Assembly: GCA_949825065.1 (NCBI GenBank)
Contig: OX463855.1
Coordinates: forward strand, 38,698,301 to 38,762,300
Origin: Odontocerum albicorne
Lineage: Eukaryota; Arthropoda; Insecta; Trichoptera; Odontoceridae
DNA length: 64,000 bases
Direction of reading: 5' to 3'
The notes below the pieces were generated by a model. The model had not been told where the DNA came from. It did not search any database and saw only the letters and a program-made list of their open reading frames with translations. This document shows, one piece after another, positions 34,901 through 46,087 of the stretch. Within the stretch, counting starts at the first letter, position 1. Each line of letters opens with the position of its first letter. The position numbers and the translations under genes were made by a program.

Positions 34901-37900
34901 TGTAGGGTGAAAATATGTATAAAACTTTGCAACAAACATTAGTTTGTTATAAAAATAAAAAATGAATGCAAACAAAACTAGGAATGGAACAGCCTAAGCC
35001 AGATATATCTGATGTTTTGGCATATAACATAAAAACCAATGAAATAAATGTCCATTTGACCACTTACGATGGGAATCTCTGTGTCATATCTTGGCACCAG
35101 GTCATGAACCCTAATGTAATCATTATGGCTGCGACCACTATAAATCCACACAAGAGAATAGAACTTAATACATCGATGAAGGCAGAAAGAAATGAGCTGT
35201 CAATATTTTTGTACACATACATGGATAATCTGAAAAAAAATAAAAAATATGTCAACAACAAATCACTTAACTCTTTGTAATACTCAAAACTATTGTAATT
35301 CCTAATTAAAATTCAATTCAAACAGCATGTGGTAGTTATAAATGACCTGTAAGCAAAATCAATAACTTCATGAGTCAAATGTCAAGTAAAACCATCTTTG
35401 AATTAATTTTATGTTTTAACCAAGTACCAAAATATTAATGTATATTTGTGAAATAATGGTAGAAAATGGAAACTGAACCAAATGAAATATGAATCTTACT
35501 TTTATCTAATGGAAGACAAATATATTTTTTAAACATAAATGCTGTTTATAAGCGCAATATTAATGATAATCCCAATATATTTGTTAAAAATGCATTATTT
35601 TAAAAGATAAATGCTGTTACTATGCACAATATTTGTTCTATGTACCGATATTTGTTCTATGTATGCGTTATTCCACTAAAAACAAATCTGAGTTCTTTAC
35701 CTCTATAAAATAAGTCTTGGACAATTACGTAAGTCTGCTTGGTGAAGTTTGGTAATATTTTGTGGTATACGAGTATATACATAACATATATTGAACTTAA
35801 ATATACATATAATTATTAAATAATTTTAAAACAATGACTGTAATTTATTATTACTACTGCTTTTTGTATCTTCATGTTAGTTTAAGATAAAGTTTTGTAT
35901 TATTTGTCAATAATTTTAAGTACTTGCATAACCTGTCACATGTTCATTTGTATATAAAGACACTGTTGTGTCTTTGTTTGTGTTAATTAAATATATAAAT
36001 ATGCATGACAAATAAACATTTTTTTACAACACTACTATTTAAGGACAAAATATTGATAACATCCCGCGTGTCTTTCAAGGACTTTTAAAGACCTTTTTTG
36101 AACTGCTTTTTAATAGATTATTGTTTTTCTTTAAACTATATTTGTGATTTTTGAGGATTTGTGAAGATTGTACCTGTCTGATTTCATCTTTTATACTTTG
36201 TTTTCAATGATTTGTCTTTTGTGTTTGTATTTTTTGCGCAGTGCGGGCTGTGCCCCTGTGGACGGCCCCGTATTCTATTGGTAACATGTGATTTTGCACG
36301 ATTTAATACCTGTTTCATTCGGATTGTTTTTGTTATAATTGTGAAAAAAATATTAATATTTCTTTTTATATATTCTGTCCTACTTAATGTGTTCAGCACT
36401 CACTACTGGCTCTTTTATATTTTATTATTTTTGTTATAAAGTACATTGTATCCTTTACTTATAAATAAATAATAATCCTTATTAATTTGTAAAATATGCA
36501 TTATTTTTTAAGAGAAACATACATTTTTTAAAGAAAAATGGTGTATATAATTGCAATATTGATAATAATCCTTATTTACTGGTCAAAATATTGGGTGTAC
36601 AAATAAGTCACCGCCGTTTGACAAAAGTTGGCGCCACCAGTAAGTTATGGTTAAAATTGTCAGATGTAAAATGTCATTATCGTAAGGTTGGACATCTGTC
36701 AACAACATGACCTTGAAATATTAGTGAATTTTTATCAGTATAACATATTTTTTTGTGTTCGAAAATGTCAAGTTTTGAGCCGAATAAGCGTCATTTGCGG
36801 GAACTTTTGATTTACTTCTTCAATTTGAAGAAATCTGCAGCTGAGGCGCATCGATTGCTTGTAGAAGCATATGGTGAGGCTGCCTTAAGTGAGAGAAGTT
36901 GTGAGTGGTTTCAAAAGTTTAAGAACGGTGAATTTGACATCGAAGACAAAGAACGTAGCGGAAGGCCGAAAGTGTACGAAGACGCGGAATTGGAAGTATT
37001 ATTGGATCAAGATTCGTGCCAAACGCAAGAAGAACTTGCACTTACATTAGGAGTGACTCAACAAGCAATTTCACATGGGTTGAAATCATTGGGAATGATT
37101 CAAAAACAAAGAAATTGGGATTCATATGAACTGACACGGAGAAACTTTGAATGCCAATTTTCCACATGTGAAATGCTGCTTGCCAGGCATAAACGAAAGG
37201 GTTTTCTGCACCATATAGTCACTGGTGATGAAAAATGCATCCATTATGATAATCCAAAAAGGAAGAAATCATGGGGATCCCCTGGTCATGCTTCAACATC
37301 TACGGCTAAGCCAAATATTCATGGAAAAAAACTCTTGTTGTGTATTTGGTGGGATCAGCTTGGTGTCGTGTATTATGAGTTGCTCAAACCGAATGAAACC
37401 ATTGCTGGGGCTGTCTACCGAACATAATTGATGAGATTGAGTCGAGCACTCGAGGAAAAGCGCGCCCACTACTACGCCAGACACGACAAAATTATTCTCC
37501 TGCATGATAATGCTAGTCCACATGTTGCGGGGCACCGGTCAAAACCTATTTGGAAACACTCAATTGAGAAGTTTTACCCCACCCGCTGTATTCACCAGAC
37601 ATTGCTCCTTCTGATTACCACTTGTTTTGATCGATGACGCATGGCCTGTCTGAGCAGCACTTCACATCATATGAAGATACCAAAAATTGAGTCGATTCGT
37701 GGATAGCCTCAAAAGATGATGATGATGACTGACGCGGTATTCGTATGCTGACAGAAAGATGGGGAAAAGTAGTGGCAAGCGATGGGTACTACTTCGAATA
37801 AAACATGAGGTTCCGTTCTTTCACAATAAATGCCCATTTTTTTATAAAAAACGGCGGAAACTTATTTGTACACCTAATACATTATTTTGGAAGACATATT

Positions 37901-40900
37901 TTTTTTAGCAAAATTGTTTTTTGTAAGCAGAATATTATTGATATTCCTTAATAATTTGTATTAAATGTATTCAATTGGAAGGCAAATATACTTTGTTTTT
38001 TAACAAATAAGTACAATATTGGTGATATCGTCATTAATTTATTAACCATTGATTGTTTTGGAAGACATACAGGATAACCTCATTTAATGTGATGTATAAT
38101 TTTCTCACACTAATAGAAATCACGTAAGTCTAGTATAATAAACAATAGCATTAATTCTAATTAATCCTCCAAGATATAATTCGAAAAATATACACTACAC
38201 GTAAGTTATATTAGAGGATAAAAATATCAAAGAATAAAAAACAATGTGTGATTTTTTTACTCAATGAATACATAATTAAATGATAAACTATTTTTTTCCA
38301 AAAATATTGAGGCAATGATGTTTGAATAGAGATTGATGTTTTCATTTCATTGTGTAATTTTCGATAACTGGCGATAGGCTTGTTCGAATTTCAATACAAT
38401 ATCATTTGCGTGCTCAATGTGATCGAATACTCACTCCAGTTCTTTTGCAGTTAACTTCTTAATCTTTCCCTTCCTGTACTAAAAAAATCCACACGTTCCG
38501 GTGCTGTGTATTTAATACACATCAATACACATGTAAAAATGAGCTATTCAAAACCGGAAAAATAAAAATATTCATAGCCAATCGCTTAAATTAATTAAAT
38601 TTGAAGTCAAAAGTGATAATAATTGAAATTTAATTGCTGAAAACATGAAAAAAACATCGGCCGAAGTTCACAAAATGGACGAAGACACCACCTCAAATGG
38701 ATGCACGAGAGCTACTGAAGCGAGCGAACTGAGATTCTATTTTTTGCGTTCCCATATACCGAAGTAGAGAGAGTGAGACATGAATAGCGTCGCTTCCTCA
38801 CCCATAGCGTTTTTTTAGAATGAATATACCTACGTCACACACTGGCACACGTTTGATTATATTGGTGAATTTATTCCCAATTTTCAGAAAATATCTCTGA
38901 TGTGGCCGATAAGTGCTGATTATTATTATTACTTTTTCATTCAATGCGTAAATGTATTACGGAGGAATACCTAAAATCTGAAGCCAGTATTTATTATATT
39001 TATAGAGATATTAAATTTTTTAGAAGCAATGTGTACTAGTTACACATCACAGGGAAGGAAGGGTTAATAATGTCTTCTTGTCCTTGCTCACACTCCTCAT
39101 CCTTTACTTCATACCCATGCTGTTCTTCTAATTGAGGAGATCATTTTCGCTTAGCTCTTCTAAATGAGAGTCAAGCAAATTTCTCACAATATCAACATCG
39201 AATTAAATAAATCCAAGTTCTTTTCAAATTGTGCAAATTTCTTCGATGACGACATTATCTACCGACTCATTGAGGTCAGTAAAATCATTTGCGCAGTGAG
39301 GTAAAATTTTCTACCACACAGTTCACATATGACTGGTGGTGACTTTCCATGCTGAATGAATATTTTCTATTGCCTTTTTTATATCATATTTCTTCCAAAA
39401 CTGGTATAGAAATTCAATTTTCTTCACTTGTTGATTGAATAACATGGCCAAAAGTTCTACGAAGATAATAAGTTTTGAAAGATACGACCCCTTGGTCTAT
39501 AGGTTGAAATAGTGACATATTGGGGGCAGGAAAACGATGTCGAAATTTTCATTCAGTTCGGCAAGTAAAATGGGTTTAAAAGTCATGTTATTCTTCTTGC
39601 AGTAGTCAACAACTGATGGGCAAAACGAGTTGAACCACTCCTCAAAAAGGGTTTTAGTCAACCACACTTTGTTTGTTGAGGAGAGGAGGGCAGACAATAA
39701 CCGCATTAACTGACTCGTCAGCCATTTAAAGCGGGGAAATAGTATAATTTTGCTTAAGCGCATTAATTGATTTTCAGACAAATCGAATTTGCGTTAAAAT
39801 CAGTTTTCCTGTATATGCTTTCTTTATTTAAACAAAACTGTTGTTTATAAGCACAATAATGATAATGATCCGAAATAAGTTTATCAAATATGCGTTAATT
39901 TGGAAGACAAATAAATATTCTATTTTTTAAAACAAAACTGCTGTTTAACGCGCAATATTTATGATAATCCTTATTTTATAAAAAAATTGTATTTTTAATA
40001 TAGTTATAGTCTTGTCAATATTATTTATTGCCAAATGCAGTATTATTGTCTGCTGTTACTTTTTCTCCTCGGATATCAAGTAGATATTGTGTGCGAGTTA
40101 TTAAACTTCAGTAAGCACATAATTATAGAATTAAAAAAAATATCTATATCAATACAACTATCTGTTCTAAATTATAAAATATTGTTTGTCATATGTATTT
40201 AGGTAATGTTGACAGGAGTTTCCAAGTTATACTCGTACCAAGACTGGCTTATCGCGCCCTGCAAATTTATCAGAGTTATCTCGGGACTGACAGTGAAAAG
40301 GTAAACAACATGAACATGACCAAGAGTCCACTAACCGGAGTTAAAATCAAATAAGAACATATTTATTTACCTGTATATCTGAACTGCAGACACAATAAAT
40401 AGCATTAACCCAACAAAAATAGTATAGTTGCAGTATGCTTGAGATGCCCAATTCACATTAAATTGACCATCTTTCTCCTGCCACTCTCCGGTGGAAAACA
40501 GCAAACAGTGTCTCCTGATGAATAAACAGAATTCATTTTAAGATTAACTTCGCTGTTCAGTATTAAATTCAATTTAAAACGAACATAAAGAAAATATATA
40601 CATATTATATATTATTAAAGTACGGTCTTTCAAATTGTATAGGGTCTTTCAAATTGAGCAAGTTTTTAATTAAAAAAAATTTAACTCTTGATTAAAACAC
40701 ACAATTTGCTTTGATTTCAAAAAACCTTTTATTGGTCATTGAAGTATAATGTATGCCATTTAAACACAATAAACAATATCTGCCAAATATCCACCTCTTG
40801 CAGCTCCACAGATGTCCACTCTTTTGTCAAAATTTTCGATGACATTTTGGCATAATTGCGGTTCTAACTCACCAATATCGCGAATAATTTCGTCCTTCAG

Positions 40901-43900
40901 CTCAAGAATTGATCGGGGGTCATTCTTATAGACCTGGATTTTCACGTAACCCCAGAGAAAATAGTCCAACAGTGTCAGATCACATGATCTTGGTGGCTAA
41001 TTAACATCACCGTTTCCGGAGATTAAAATAGATACAATAATTCTCAATTTGAACGCGTTGTTATATTGTATACGACTCCATTTTTATAGATGCCATACAT
41101 TACACTTCTTAAATGTCATAAGACCCAGGCAAGTTCGCGACGCCATCTGTATCCAAGAATTAAAAAAAAACGCTCAATTTGAAAGACCCTATATATGTGA
41201 AAATGTGCTTATATATAAGTATACATATTTGTATGAGTAAAAAAGTTATTTTTTTAGAGTGAAAACTCAAAAAAAAGCAGAGAACAAAAAAATTATACAC
41301 ATACGAAGTTTAATAAAAAAATAACAAGAATTATTGAATTTTACTGGCTGTTTGTTTTTGATTGAGCCCATCATTTTTCCTCACGTTGGCGTCACTGTCT
41401 GTGATGTACATTTCAATTTTCAGCTATATTTGATAGGCAATTGATGTTTGACAGGTAAGTATTTACACAATGCATTTTTAAAAAGACTGGACAATGAATT
41501 TGCATTAAAAATAAATCAAGTGCAGTGAAGTGGTGCAAATGTTGGAGAAGGCTTTTGGCGAGAATGCTATGTCAAAACCATGCGTTAATGAATGGTACAA
41601 ACGTTTTCAAGAGAGCTGTGAAGACATTGAAGATGACAAGAGGGATGGACATCCTAACACATCAACCACTGATAAAAATGTGGAAAAAATTATGAATATT
41701 GTGCTTAGTAATCACCAAATAACTATGAGGGAGGCTGTTGAAGAAGTTGGTATCTCATGCGGTTCATGCTAGGCAATTTTTACTAACATTTTGGGCATGA
41801 AACGAGTCGCAGCCAAATTAGTTCGGAGAAATCATTGAATTTTCAACAAAAGCAGCATCGCAAAACTGAGCAAATGTTGGTTGAAGTTGTCCAACCCATC
41901 ATAACAGGTGACGAAACATTGGTGTATGTATGGCTATGACATCGAAACAAAGACCCAATCGTCACAATGGAAAAAAGCATGCAAAGTTCGATCAAATGTC
42001 GAGGTTCTCTTTACTGTTTTTTTTTCTATTACAGTGGCAAAGTCCACTACGAATTCTTACTGCCAGGCCATACAGTCAATAAGGAGTATTATCTTGAGGT
42101 TTAACGATCCAAAGAAATTTTTAAGTTTAATTCTAAAGAAAATTATCAGAATTGTGGGCAAAAATGAAGATATATTGGGTGTACAAATAAGTCACCGCCG
42201 TTTGACAAAAGTTGGCGCCACCAGTAAGTTATGATTAAAATTGTCAGATGTAAAATGTCATTATCGTAAGGTTGGACATCTGTCAACAACATGACCTTGA
42301 AATATTAGTGAATTTTTATCAGTATAACATATTTTTTTGTGTTCGAAAATGTCAAGTTTTGAGCCGAATAAGCGTCATTTGCGGGAACTTTTGATTTACT
42401 TCTTCAATTTGAAGAAATCTGCAGCTGAGGCGCATCGATTGCTTGTAGAAGCATATGGTGAGGCTGCCTTAAGTGAGAGAAGTTGTCGTGAGTGGTTTCA
42501 AAAGTTTAAGAACGGTGAATTTGACATCGAAGACAAAGAACGTAGCGGAAGGCCGAAAGTGTACGAAGACGCGGAATTGGAAGTATTATTGGATCAAGAT
42601 TCGTGCCAAACGCAAGAAGAACTTGCACTTACATTAGGAGTGACTCAACAAGCAATTTCACATGGGTTGAAATCATTGGGAATGATTCAAAAACAAAGAA
42701 ATTGGGATTCATATGAACTGACACGGAGAAACTTTGAATGCCAATTTTCCACATGTGAAATGCTGCTTGCCAGGCATAAACGAAAGGGTTTTCTGCACCA
42801 TATAGTCACTGGTGATGAAAAATGCATCCATTATGATAATCCAAAAAGGAAGAAATCATGGGGATCCCCTGGTCATGCTTCAACATCTACGGCTAAGCCA
42901 AATATTCATGGAAAAAAACTCTTGTTGTGTATTTGGTGGGATCAGCTTGGTGTCGTGTATTATGAGTTGCTCAAACCGAATGAAACCATTGCTGGGGCTG
43001 TCTACCGAACATAATTGATGAGATTGAGTCGAGCACTCGAGGAAAAGCGCGCCCACTACTACGCCAGACACGACAAAATTATTCTCCTGCATGATAATGC
43101 TAGTCCACATGTTGCGGCACCGGTCAAAACCTATTTGGAAACACTCAATTGAGAAGTTTTACCCCACCCGCTGTATTCACCAGACATTGCTCCTTCTGAT
43201 TACCACTTGTTTTGATCGATGACGCATGGTCTGTCTGAGCAGCACTTCACATCATATGAAGATACCAAAAATTGAGTCGATTCGTGGATAGCCTCAAAAG
43301 ATGATGATGATGACTGACGCGGTATTCGTATGCTGACAGAAAGATGGGGAAAAGTAGTGGCAAGTGATGGGTACTACTTCGAATAAAACATGAGGTTCCG
43401 TTCTTTCACAATAAATGCCCATTTTTTTATAAAAAACGGCGGAAACTTATTTGTACACCTAATACATCCTAGAAATATATGTAATATGAAATTGTATGTT
43501 TATAAAATGATGTTTAGCAAAAGGTATGAAAATGAATATAACAAAATCAAAGGTTATGGTTATAGAAAGAATTGTGTGATGTATGGGTTAACTCAGAGAA
43601 ACTGGAGATTGATTAGTTCTATTATCTGGACAGTATGTTGACGTGTGATGGACGAGAGATGGAAAGGGTAGCGACAGGAAACAGGGTAAATGAGACACTT
43701 AATGTAGTATGCAACAATCGCACAACATCAACAGTTGCAAAAACGACAATACTTGTGTTTTGGTGACTATCTTGATGTATGGAAGTGAAACTTGGACTTG
43801 TTATCTAAGGAAGATTTGTGGAGTGTAAAGTAGAAAAAATAAACGGAATGAAGCATCAGAAATGAATGCATGGATAAAATGGATGTTTTATGTAAGATAA

Positions 43901-44606
43901 AGGATCTTTAAGATGGTTTGGACATGTGCAGAGAATGAATAACGAAAGAATGACTAAGCGATTATACAAGTCAGAAGCGCAAGGTGTGCGTGGAACACGT
44001 AGACCAGAAAAAATTTGGTGGATCAAATGGACCAGATTATGAAAGAAGGTAAAGTGAGAAGTATGAAAAATAGAAGATTGCGCATGACGAGATGTACGAA
44101 TGTAGAGAAGGCAAAAGTTGTGTACTTCGATAGAAAAATTTAGACATCGGTTCTCTCTGCCTACCAGACACGGAACACGGCGTGATGATATATATGTATG
44201 TATGTTTATAAACGTTTATTTATATTTTAATAATTCAAACAAAACAATCAACTGTTATAATTTTTCTAGAACATAAAGCAGTTTTCTTTAATATTATAAT
44301 AACTAAATCATTTGAATATTTTTAATACGTAAATCGAAATCTAAAAAAAAGTGTCGATCATTTTAATATTTATCCTAAAATGTATATTTTTACGTCTTCG
44401 AGACTAATATTCAAGAAACGGGTTCAAATTGTGATATTCCTAGAACTCCTTGTCAGCCATCAATTTTACATGAAGAAAAATAAGCAGATTATTTACCTGA
44501 ATTCATCTTGATGTAAACTCATCGGGACTACAATACATAGAGATAAAATAAGTCCGATAACATAGCCAGCAATTTGGCTCAGCAATAACACATTTGTCAA
44601 AGCCAT
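31751..44606 (-). CDS. TMEM179: TMEM179-family four-pass membrane protein (5 exons, 229 aa)
   Basis: Spliced from five minus-strand exons: 44606-44497, 40514-40371, 35229-35068, 32908-32824 and 31939-31751, all with GT-AG borders and compatible phases (110+144+162+85+189 = 690 nt). The product starts MALTNVLLLSQIAGYVIGLI, has a first membrane helix at ~9-31, the conserved FR(R)HCLLFSTGEW block, helices at ~66-84 and ~103-128 and a fourth at ~168-190, then a charged tail ending DDQAA. Order and motifs match the vertebrate TMEM179 family (MAL.N.L...VVP.S...FR..CLLF), and the length is normal. The family's biochemical role is unknown. Introns of 0.9-5.1 kb hold most transposons of this region. 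The start ATG is followed immediately by the family's N-terminal signature. Intact. Confidence 0.9.
32096..32763. mobile_element. CAGTCAACT MITE interrupted by a hAT element
   Basis: Inverted ends CAGTCAACTCCGGTTATAGT and, reversed, CAGTCAACTTCGGTTATAGT with TA outside. The MITE proper is ~184 bp; the rest is the nested hAT at 32181-32656. A second copy at 47069-48964 is instead interrupted by a mariner. It lies in TMEM179 intron 4. Confidence 0.8.
32181..32656. mobile_element. Non-autonomous hAT element with 8 bp duplication
   Basis: Ends CAGTGTTCCCCAACC and GGTTGGGGAACACTG are perfect inverted repeats of the hAT form. The flanks CACTACAC (32173-32180) and CACTATAC (32657-32664) are an 8 bp duplication with one mismatch. 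No transposase frame. Confidence 0.85.
32824..32908 (-). CDS. TMEM179: TMEM179 exon 4
   Basis: 85 bp exon between acceptor TTTTTAG and donor GTTAGT, reading CEIAAGQDIDKHDNIDTSGF, the extracytosolic or lumenal loop between helices 3 and 4. It corresponds to the CEE..D..LG region of the family. Confidence 0.88.
33100..34311 (-). pseudogene. Cecropia-type mariner remnant interrupted by a solo LTR
   Basis: The N-terminus at 34160 reads LKKQLRGFFLHELKFGHYAS then QIARNVNQTWGEGNTSEQTV. The LTR at 33451-33873 splits the frame. Beyond it come KKLD, WVPREFNDNT and LHNYNDPF, then a deletion joins straight to ETLPHLLYSPDLSSTDFHLF, the third catalytic block. The first Asp block and the second are lost. 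The right end carries a mariner-like TIR (GATTGTTCCAAAAATAATGG, reversed) near 34311. It lies in TMEM179 intron 3. Confidence 0.7.
33451..33873. mobile_element. Solo LTR nested in a mariner (423 bp)
   Basis: Starts TTGGGGAATACCGTCGTCCC and ends CATTCCGCTAA, bracketed by ACTAG on both sides (33446-33450 and 33874-33878). Inside are promoter-like TATAAATACC (33733) and an AATAAAG. The last ~80 bp resemble the LTR at 59859 (ATTCCTGA...ATCATCACGAC), so both are one LTR lineage, perhaps BEL/Pao. Confidence 0.75.
34312..35067. other. TMEM179 intron 3, upstream part, no feature
   Basis: Within this stretch of intron I see only AT-rich sequence and no transposon ends. Confidence 0.4.
35068..35229 (-). 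CDS. TMEM179: TMEM179 exon 3
   Basis: 162 bp exon (acceptor TTTTCAG, donor GTAAGTGG) reading LSMYVYKNIDSSFLSAFIDV and then the third membrane helix SSILLCGFIVVAAIMITLGF ending FMTWCQDMTQRFP. The TWC motif is conserved in the family. Confidence 0.9.
36591..37876 (+). mobile_element. Mauritiana-like mariner, copy 1 (1286 bp)
   Basis: Full-length element with ends TTGGGTGTACAAATAAGTCA and, reversed, TTAGGTGTACAAATAAGTTT, flanked by TA. It lies in TMEM179 intron 2, opposite to the gene's strand. Nearly identical to copies 2 (42175) and 3 (47550). Its left flank (36342-36590) is duplicated inside the chimeric insertion at 47 kb. Confidence 0.9.
36765..37802 (+). pseudogene. Mariner transposase pseudogene, copy 1
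   Basis: MSSFEPNKRHLRELLIYFFN begins a ~345-codon mariner transposase with all three catalytic Asp codons (TGDEK, LLHDN, APSDY with 34 residues between the last two). In-frame stops after VYRT, TLN, HLF, TKN and DDDDD kill it. Unlike the other copies it also lacks one Arg codon near SERSC and has 2 extra bases after HVA that shift the frame. Confidence 0.88.
38070..39811. mobile_element. pogo/Tigger element in TMEM179 intron 2 (1742 bp)
   Basis: Inverted ends CAGGATAACCTCATTTAATG and, reversed, CAGGAAAACTGATTTTAACG, each next to TA. The terminal form is typical of Tigger. Contains a decayed minus-strand transposase. Confidence 0.7.
39060..39785 (-). pseudogene. Tigger/pogo transposase pseudogene (C-terminal half)
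   Basis: Reads STNKVWLTKTLFEEWFNSFC then NNMTFKPILLAELNENFDIV and FLPPICHYFN, the DDE region where active Tiggers have LL.LDNAP and FLPPN.TSLIQPMDQG. Here the LDNAP block has been deleted, so the second catalytic Asp is gone. After a stop and shift it continues QPIDQGVVSFKTYYLRRTFG and an acidic C-terminal part near 39060-39130 (EEQHGYEVKDEECEQGQED). Inactive. Confidence 0.75.
40371..40514 (-). CDS. TMEM179: TMEM179 exon 2
   Basis: 144 bp exon (acceptor TTCATCAG, donor GTAAATAA) giving the conserved RHCLLFSTGEWQEKDGQFNV segment and the second membrane helix YTIFVGLMLFIVSAVQIYR. Confidence 0.9.
40641..41191 (-). mobile_element. DD41D-type Tc1/mariner deletion derivative 2
   Basis: Ends AGGGTCTTTCAAATTGAGCA and its inverse with TA outside. 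The minus strand carries only the transposase C-terminus (DYFLWGYVKIQVYKNDPRSI, then ELEPQLCQNVIENFDKRVDI). A second, broken end copy (ACGGTCTTTCAAATTG) sits directly before it at 40622. Same deletion type as 31066-31622. Confidence 0.75.
41450..42170 (+). pseudogene. Mariner-like transposase fragment (second lineage)
   Basis: Reads VQMLEKAFGENAMSKPCVNE then WYKRFQESCEDIEDDKRDGH, RITMRE-like and EEVGISCGSC, the HTH region of a SETMAR-like mariner. Internal deletions follow, then ITGDETLVYVWL and YDIETKTQSSQWKKA (first catalytic block), and finally VLFTVFFSITVAKSTTNSYC. No second or third block remains. Mariner copy 2 starts 5 bp further on. Confidence 0.7.
42175..43462 (+). mobile_element. 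Mauritiana-like mariner, copy 2 (1288 bp)
   Basis: Ends TTGGGTGTACAAATAAGTCA and, reversed, TTAGGTGTACAAATAAGTTT, with TA at 42173-42174 and 43463-43464. Almost identical to copies 1 and 3. It lies in TMEM179 intron 1. Confidence 0.92.
42349..43386 (+). pseudogene. Mariner transposase pseudogene, copy 2
   Basis: The same frame as copy 1 but without its indels: MSSFEPNKRH... to DGYYFE. Stops are found after VYRT (TAA), TLN (TGA), HLF (TGA), TKN (TGA) and DDDDD (TGA). The catalytic Asp codons are all present. This is probably the cleanest version of the dead ancestor. Confidence 0.9.
43590..44205 (+). pseudogene. RTE-type LINE 3' end with tail
   Basis: Blocks RVATGNRVNETLNV, LMYGSETWTC and the FGHVQRMNNERMTKRLYKSE-like stretch lead into RSMKNRRLRMTRCTNVEKAK. 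The copy ends in CTCTCTGCCTACCAGACACG and GGCGTGATG then a TATG microsatellite, the shared 3' tail of this LINE family. Heavily decayed; TMEM179 intron 1. Confidence 0.65.
44497..44606 (-). CDS. TMEM179: TMEM179 exon 1
   Basis: ATG at 44606-44604 with AAAATGG context. Encodes MALTNVLLLSQIAGYVIGLI and the rest of the first membrane helix up to VVPMSLHQDEF; donor GTAAAT follows. Confidence 0.9.
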
Positions 44607-46087
44607 TTTAATTTTTGTGAAAACTCACAATAGCAATTGGAATATAAATATTACTTATTTGCGAAGTAATTATTTTGGATTAAATTTTTCAAAAATGAAT
44701 AAGTTTTGACATTACGATATAAAACTGTCATCACATATAACTGGCTGTCATTTTCATGACCACGGACCACAAGAAATTAAGACCAGAGACCACAAACTAC
44801 TCTTCAAAACCTAGACGATGTTTTTATTTAAGGTTTAATTTAATTATTCTAAACAATAACATTTTTTAAAAGTCGACACGAAGTTTTAAATATTGATGAT
44901 TTTTTCTCATGTGTAAATATGCTAGAGTTTATCATTTTATAACTTTTTAAGCATTACTATACTAAAGTGGAGTTCAAAAAATCTTCTACAATAAAGAATA
45001 ATCATTACTATTAACAAAAGCTGTTTCCATTGAAATTTCTTACAATTATTTGTGTACTTAGACACCATAATTTTTGATTTTAATATCATGAGGGTTACAA
45101 GAATATAAAATATATGTATAATCAAGTCGTGTCTATTTTTGGGGAAGGCAGAAAGAATAGATATCCTCATTTTCCTATATTCGCTCATAATGTTTTGCTT
45201 GATTCACATATATACATCTCAACATACATGCTCATCTGTTTCGCATACTTTCACCTCAGTTTCTCATACCTTCACCTCAGTTAAAATTTTGACATTTGTC
45301 TTCTTATCCTTCTTCAATCTACCTCTAACTTACTATCAATTTATTTCAGATATGTGAGATGGTCAAATACAAAACGGGTAAACAAAACAAAAAAAGTACA
45401 CTATTGATAAAAATTATAGTTGTACTTTTCTTTAAAAAAACTTTTTAATTTAGATAATGAGTACCATAGTTTTGATTTTTTTTAGTTATTTTAGTTCTTT
45501 GAATCTAAAAGTGATAAGTGGATGTTAATTTTAAAATCTTTCGATTTTTACCATCAATTTAACATTAAGTTTAAAATTTTCCTCAGCACTAACTATTTTA
45601 TTCATAATCAAAATAAATAAAATCTTCTTCGAGAAACTTTTTCATTTATAGATCGATTATTAAATTTTTGAAGCTTAATCAGTTGAAACTTTGAATTATG
45701 TAGAATTATCATTTTTTAGGGCTGGTTTTATAATATTGACTCATATAATTTCACGACGTCTTTAATATGGTGGCACAAATCAACCTAGTTTGGGTGGTTT
45801 GCATATTTAAAAAAAAAGGTAGAATCTTATTATTTTAAAATTGCATTTATTTTATGAGAAAATAAAATGTTTATGGATGTTTACCCGTCAAAACACTGTC
45901 AAATTCTGCGTTCTCTGTGTGTCGTATTATTAGTAGAGGTGCATTGTAGTTGGTTTTAAAATAGTCAACAAAATCAAAGTGATACTTTTAAGTGAACTCG
46001 GCGAGAAATATCTAGAAAGATAATCCCTACTGTAATATACTTTTTATCGATTTTCACAATTAGAACAAGAATAGTTTAGTGTTTAAA
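44607..46087. promoter_or_regulatory. Shared intergenic space of divergent TMEM179 and THAP genes
   Basis: The two genes start 1.48 kb apart in opposite directions, so both promoters must lie here unless hidden 5' exons exist. No transposon ends are visible, in contrast to both sides. There is a short TTTCACCTCAGTTTCTCATA-type duplication at 45245-45285. No clear TATA box can be assigned. The 46 kb side (45890-46080) is the likely 5' UTR of the THAP gene. Confidence 0.4.

Larger units (their letters stand above)
35505..39990. repeat. Degenerate ~100 bp satellite in TMEM179 intron 2, split by transposons
   Basis: Diverged units with a common core (TGCATTATTTT, GAAGACAAATAT, AAAACTGCTGTTTATAAGCG, CAATATTGATAATAATCCTT) occur at about 35505-35660, 36470-36590, 37880-38069 and 39815-39990. 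Between them lie mariner copy 1 and the pogo/Tigger element, so one old array was cut by later insertions. Confidence 0.6.

Noticed and set aside
34966..35280. Plus-strand 104-codon open frame
   Set aside because: It is antisense to TMEM179 exon 3 and lacks any domain; the minus-strand exon has clear splice sites and homology.
44607..46087. Specific TATA or initiator boxes for the divergent genes
   Set aside because: The region is so AT-rich that TATA-like words occur by chance throughout; no site can be singled out without transcript data.
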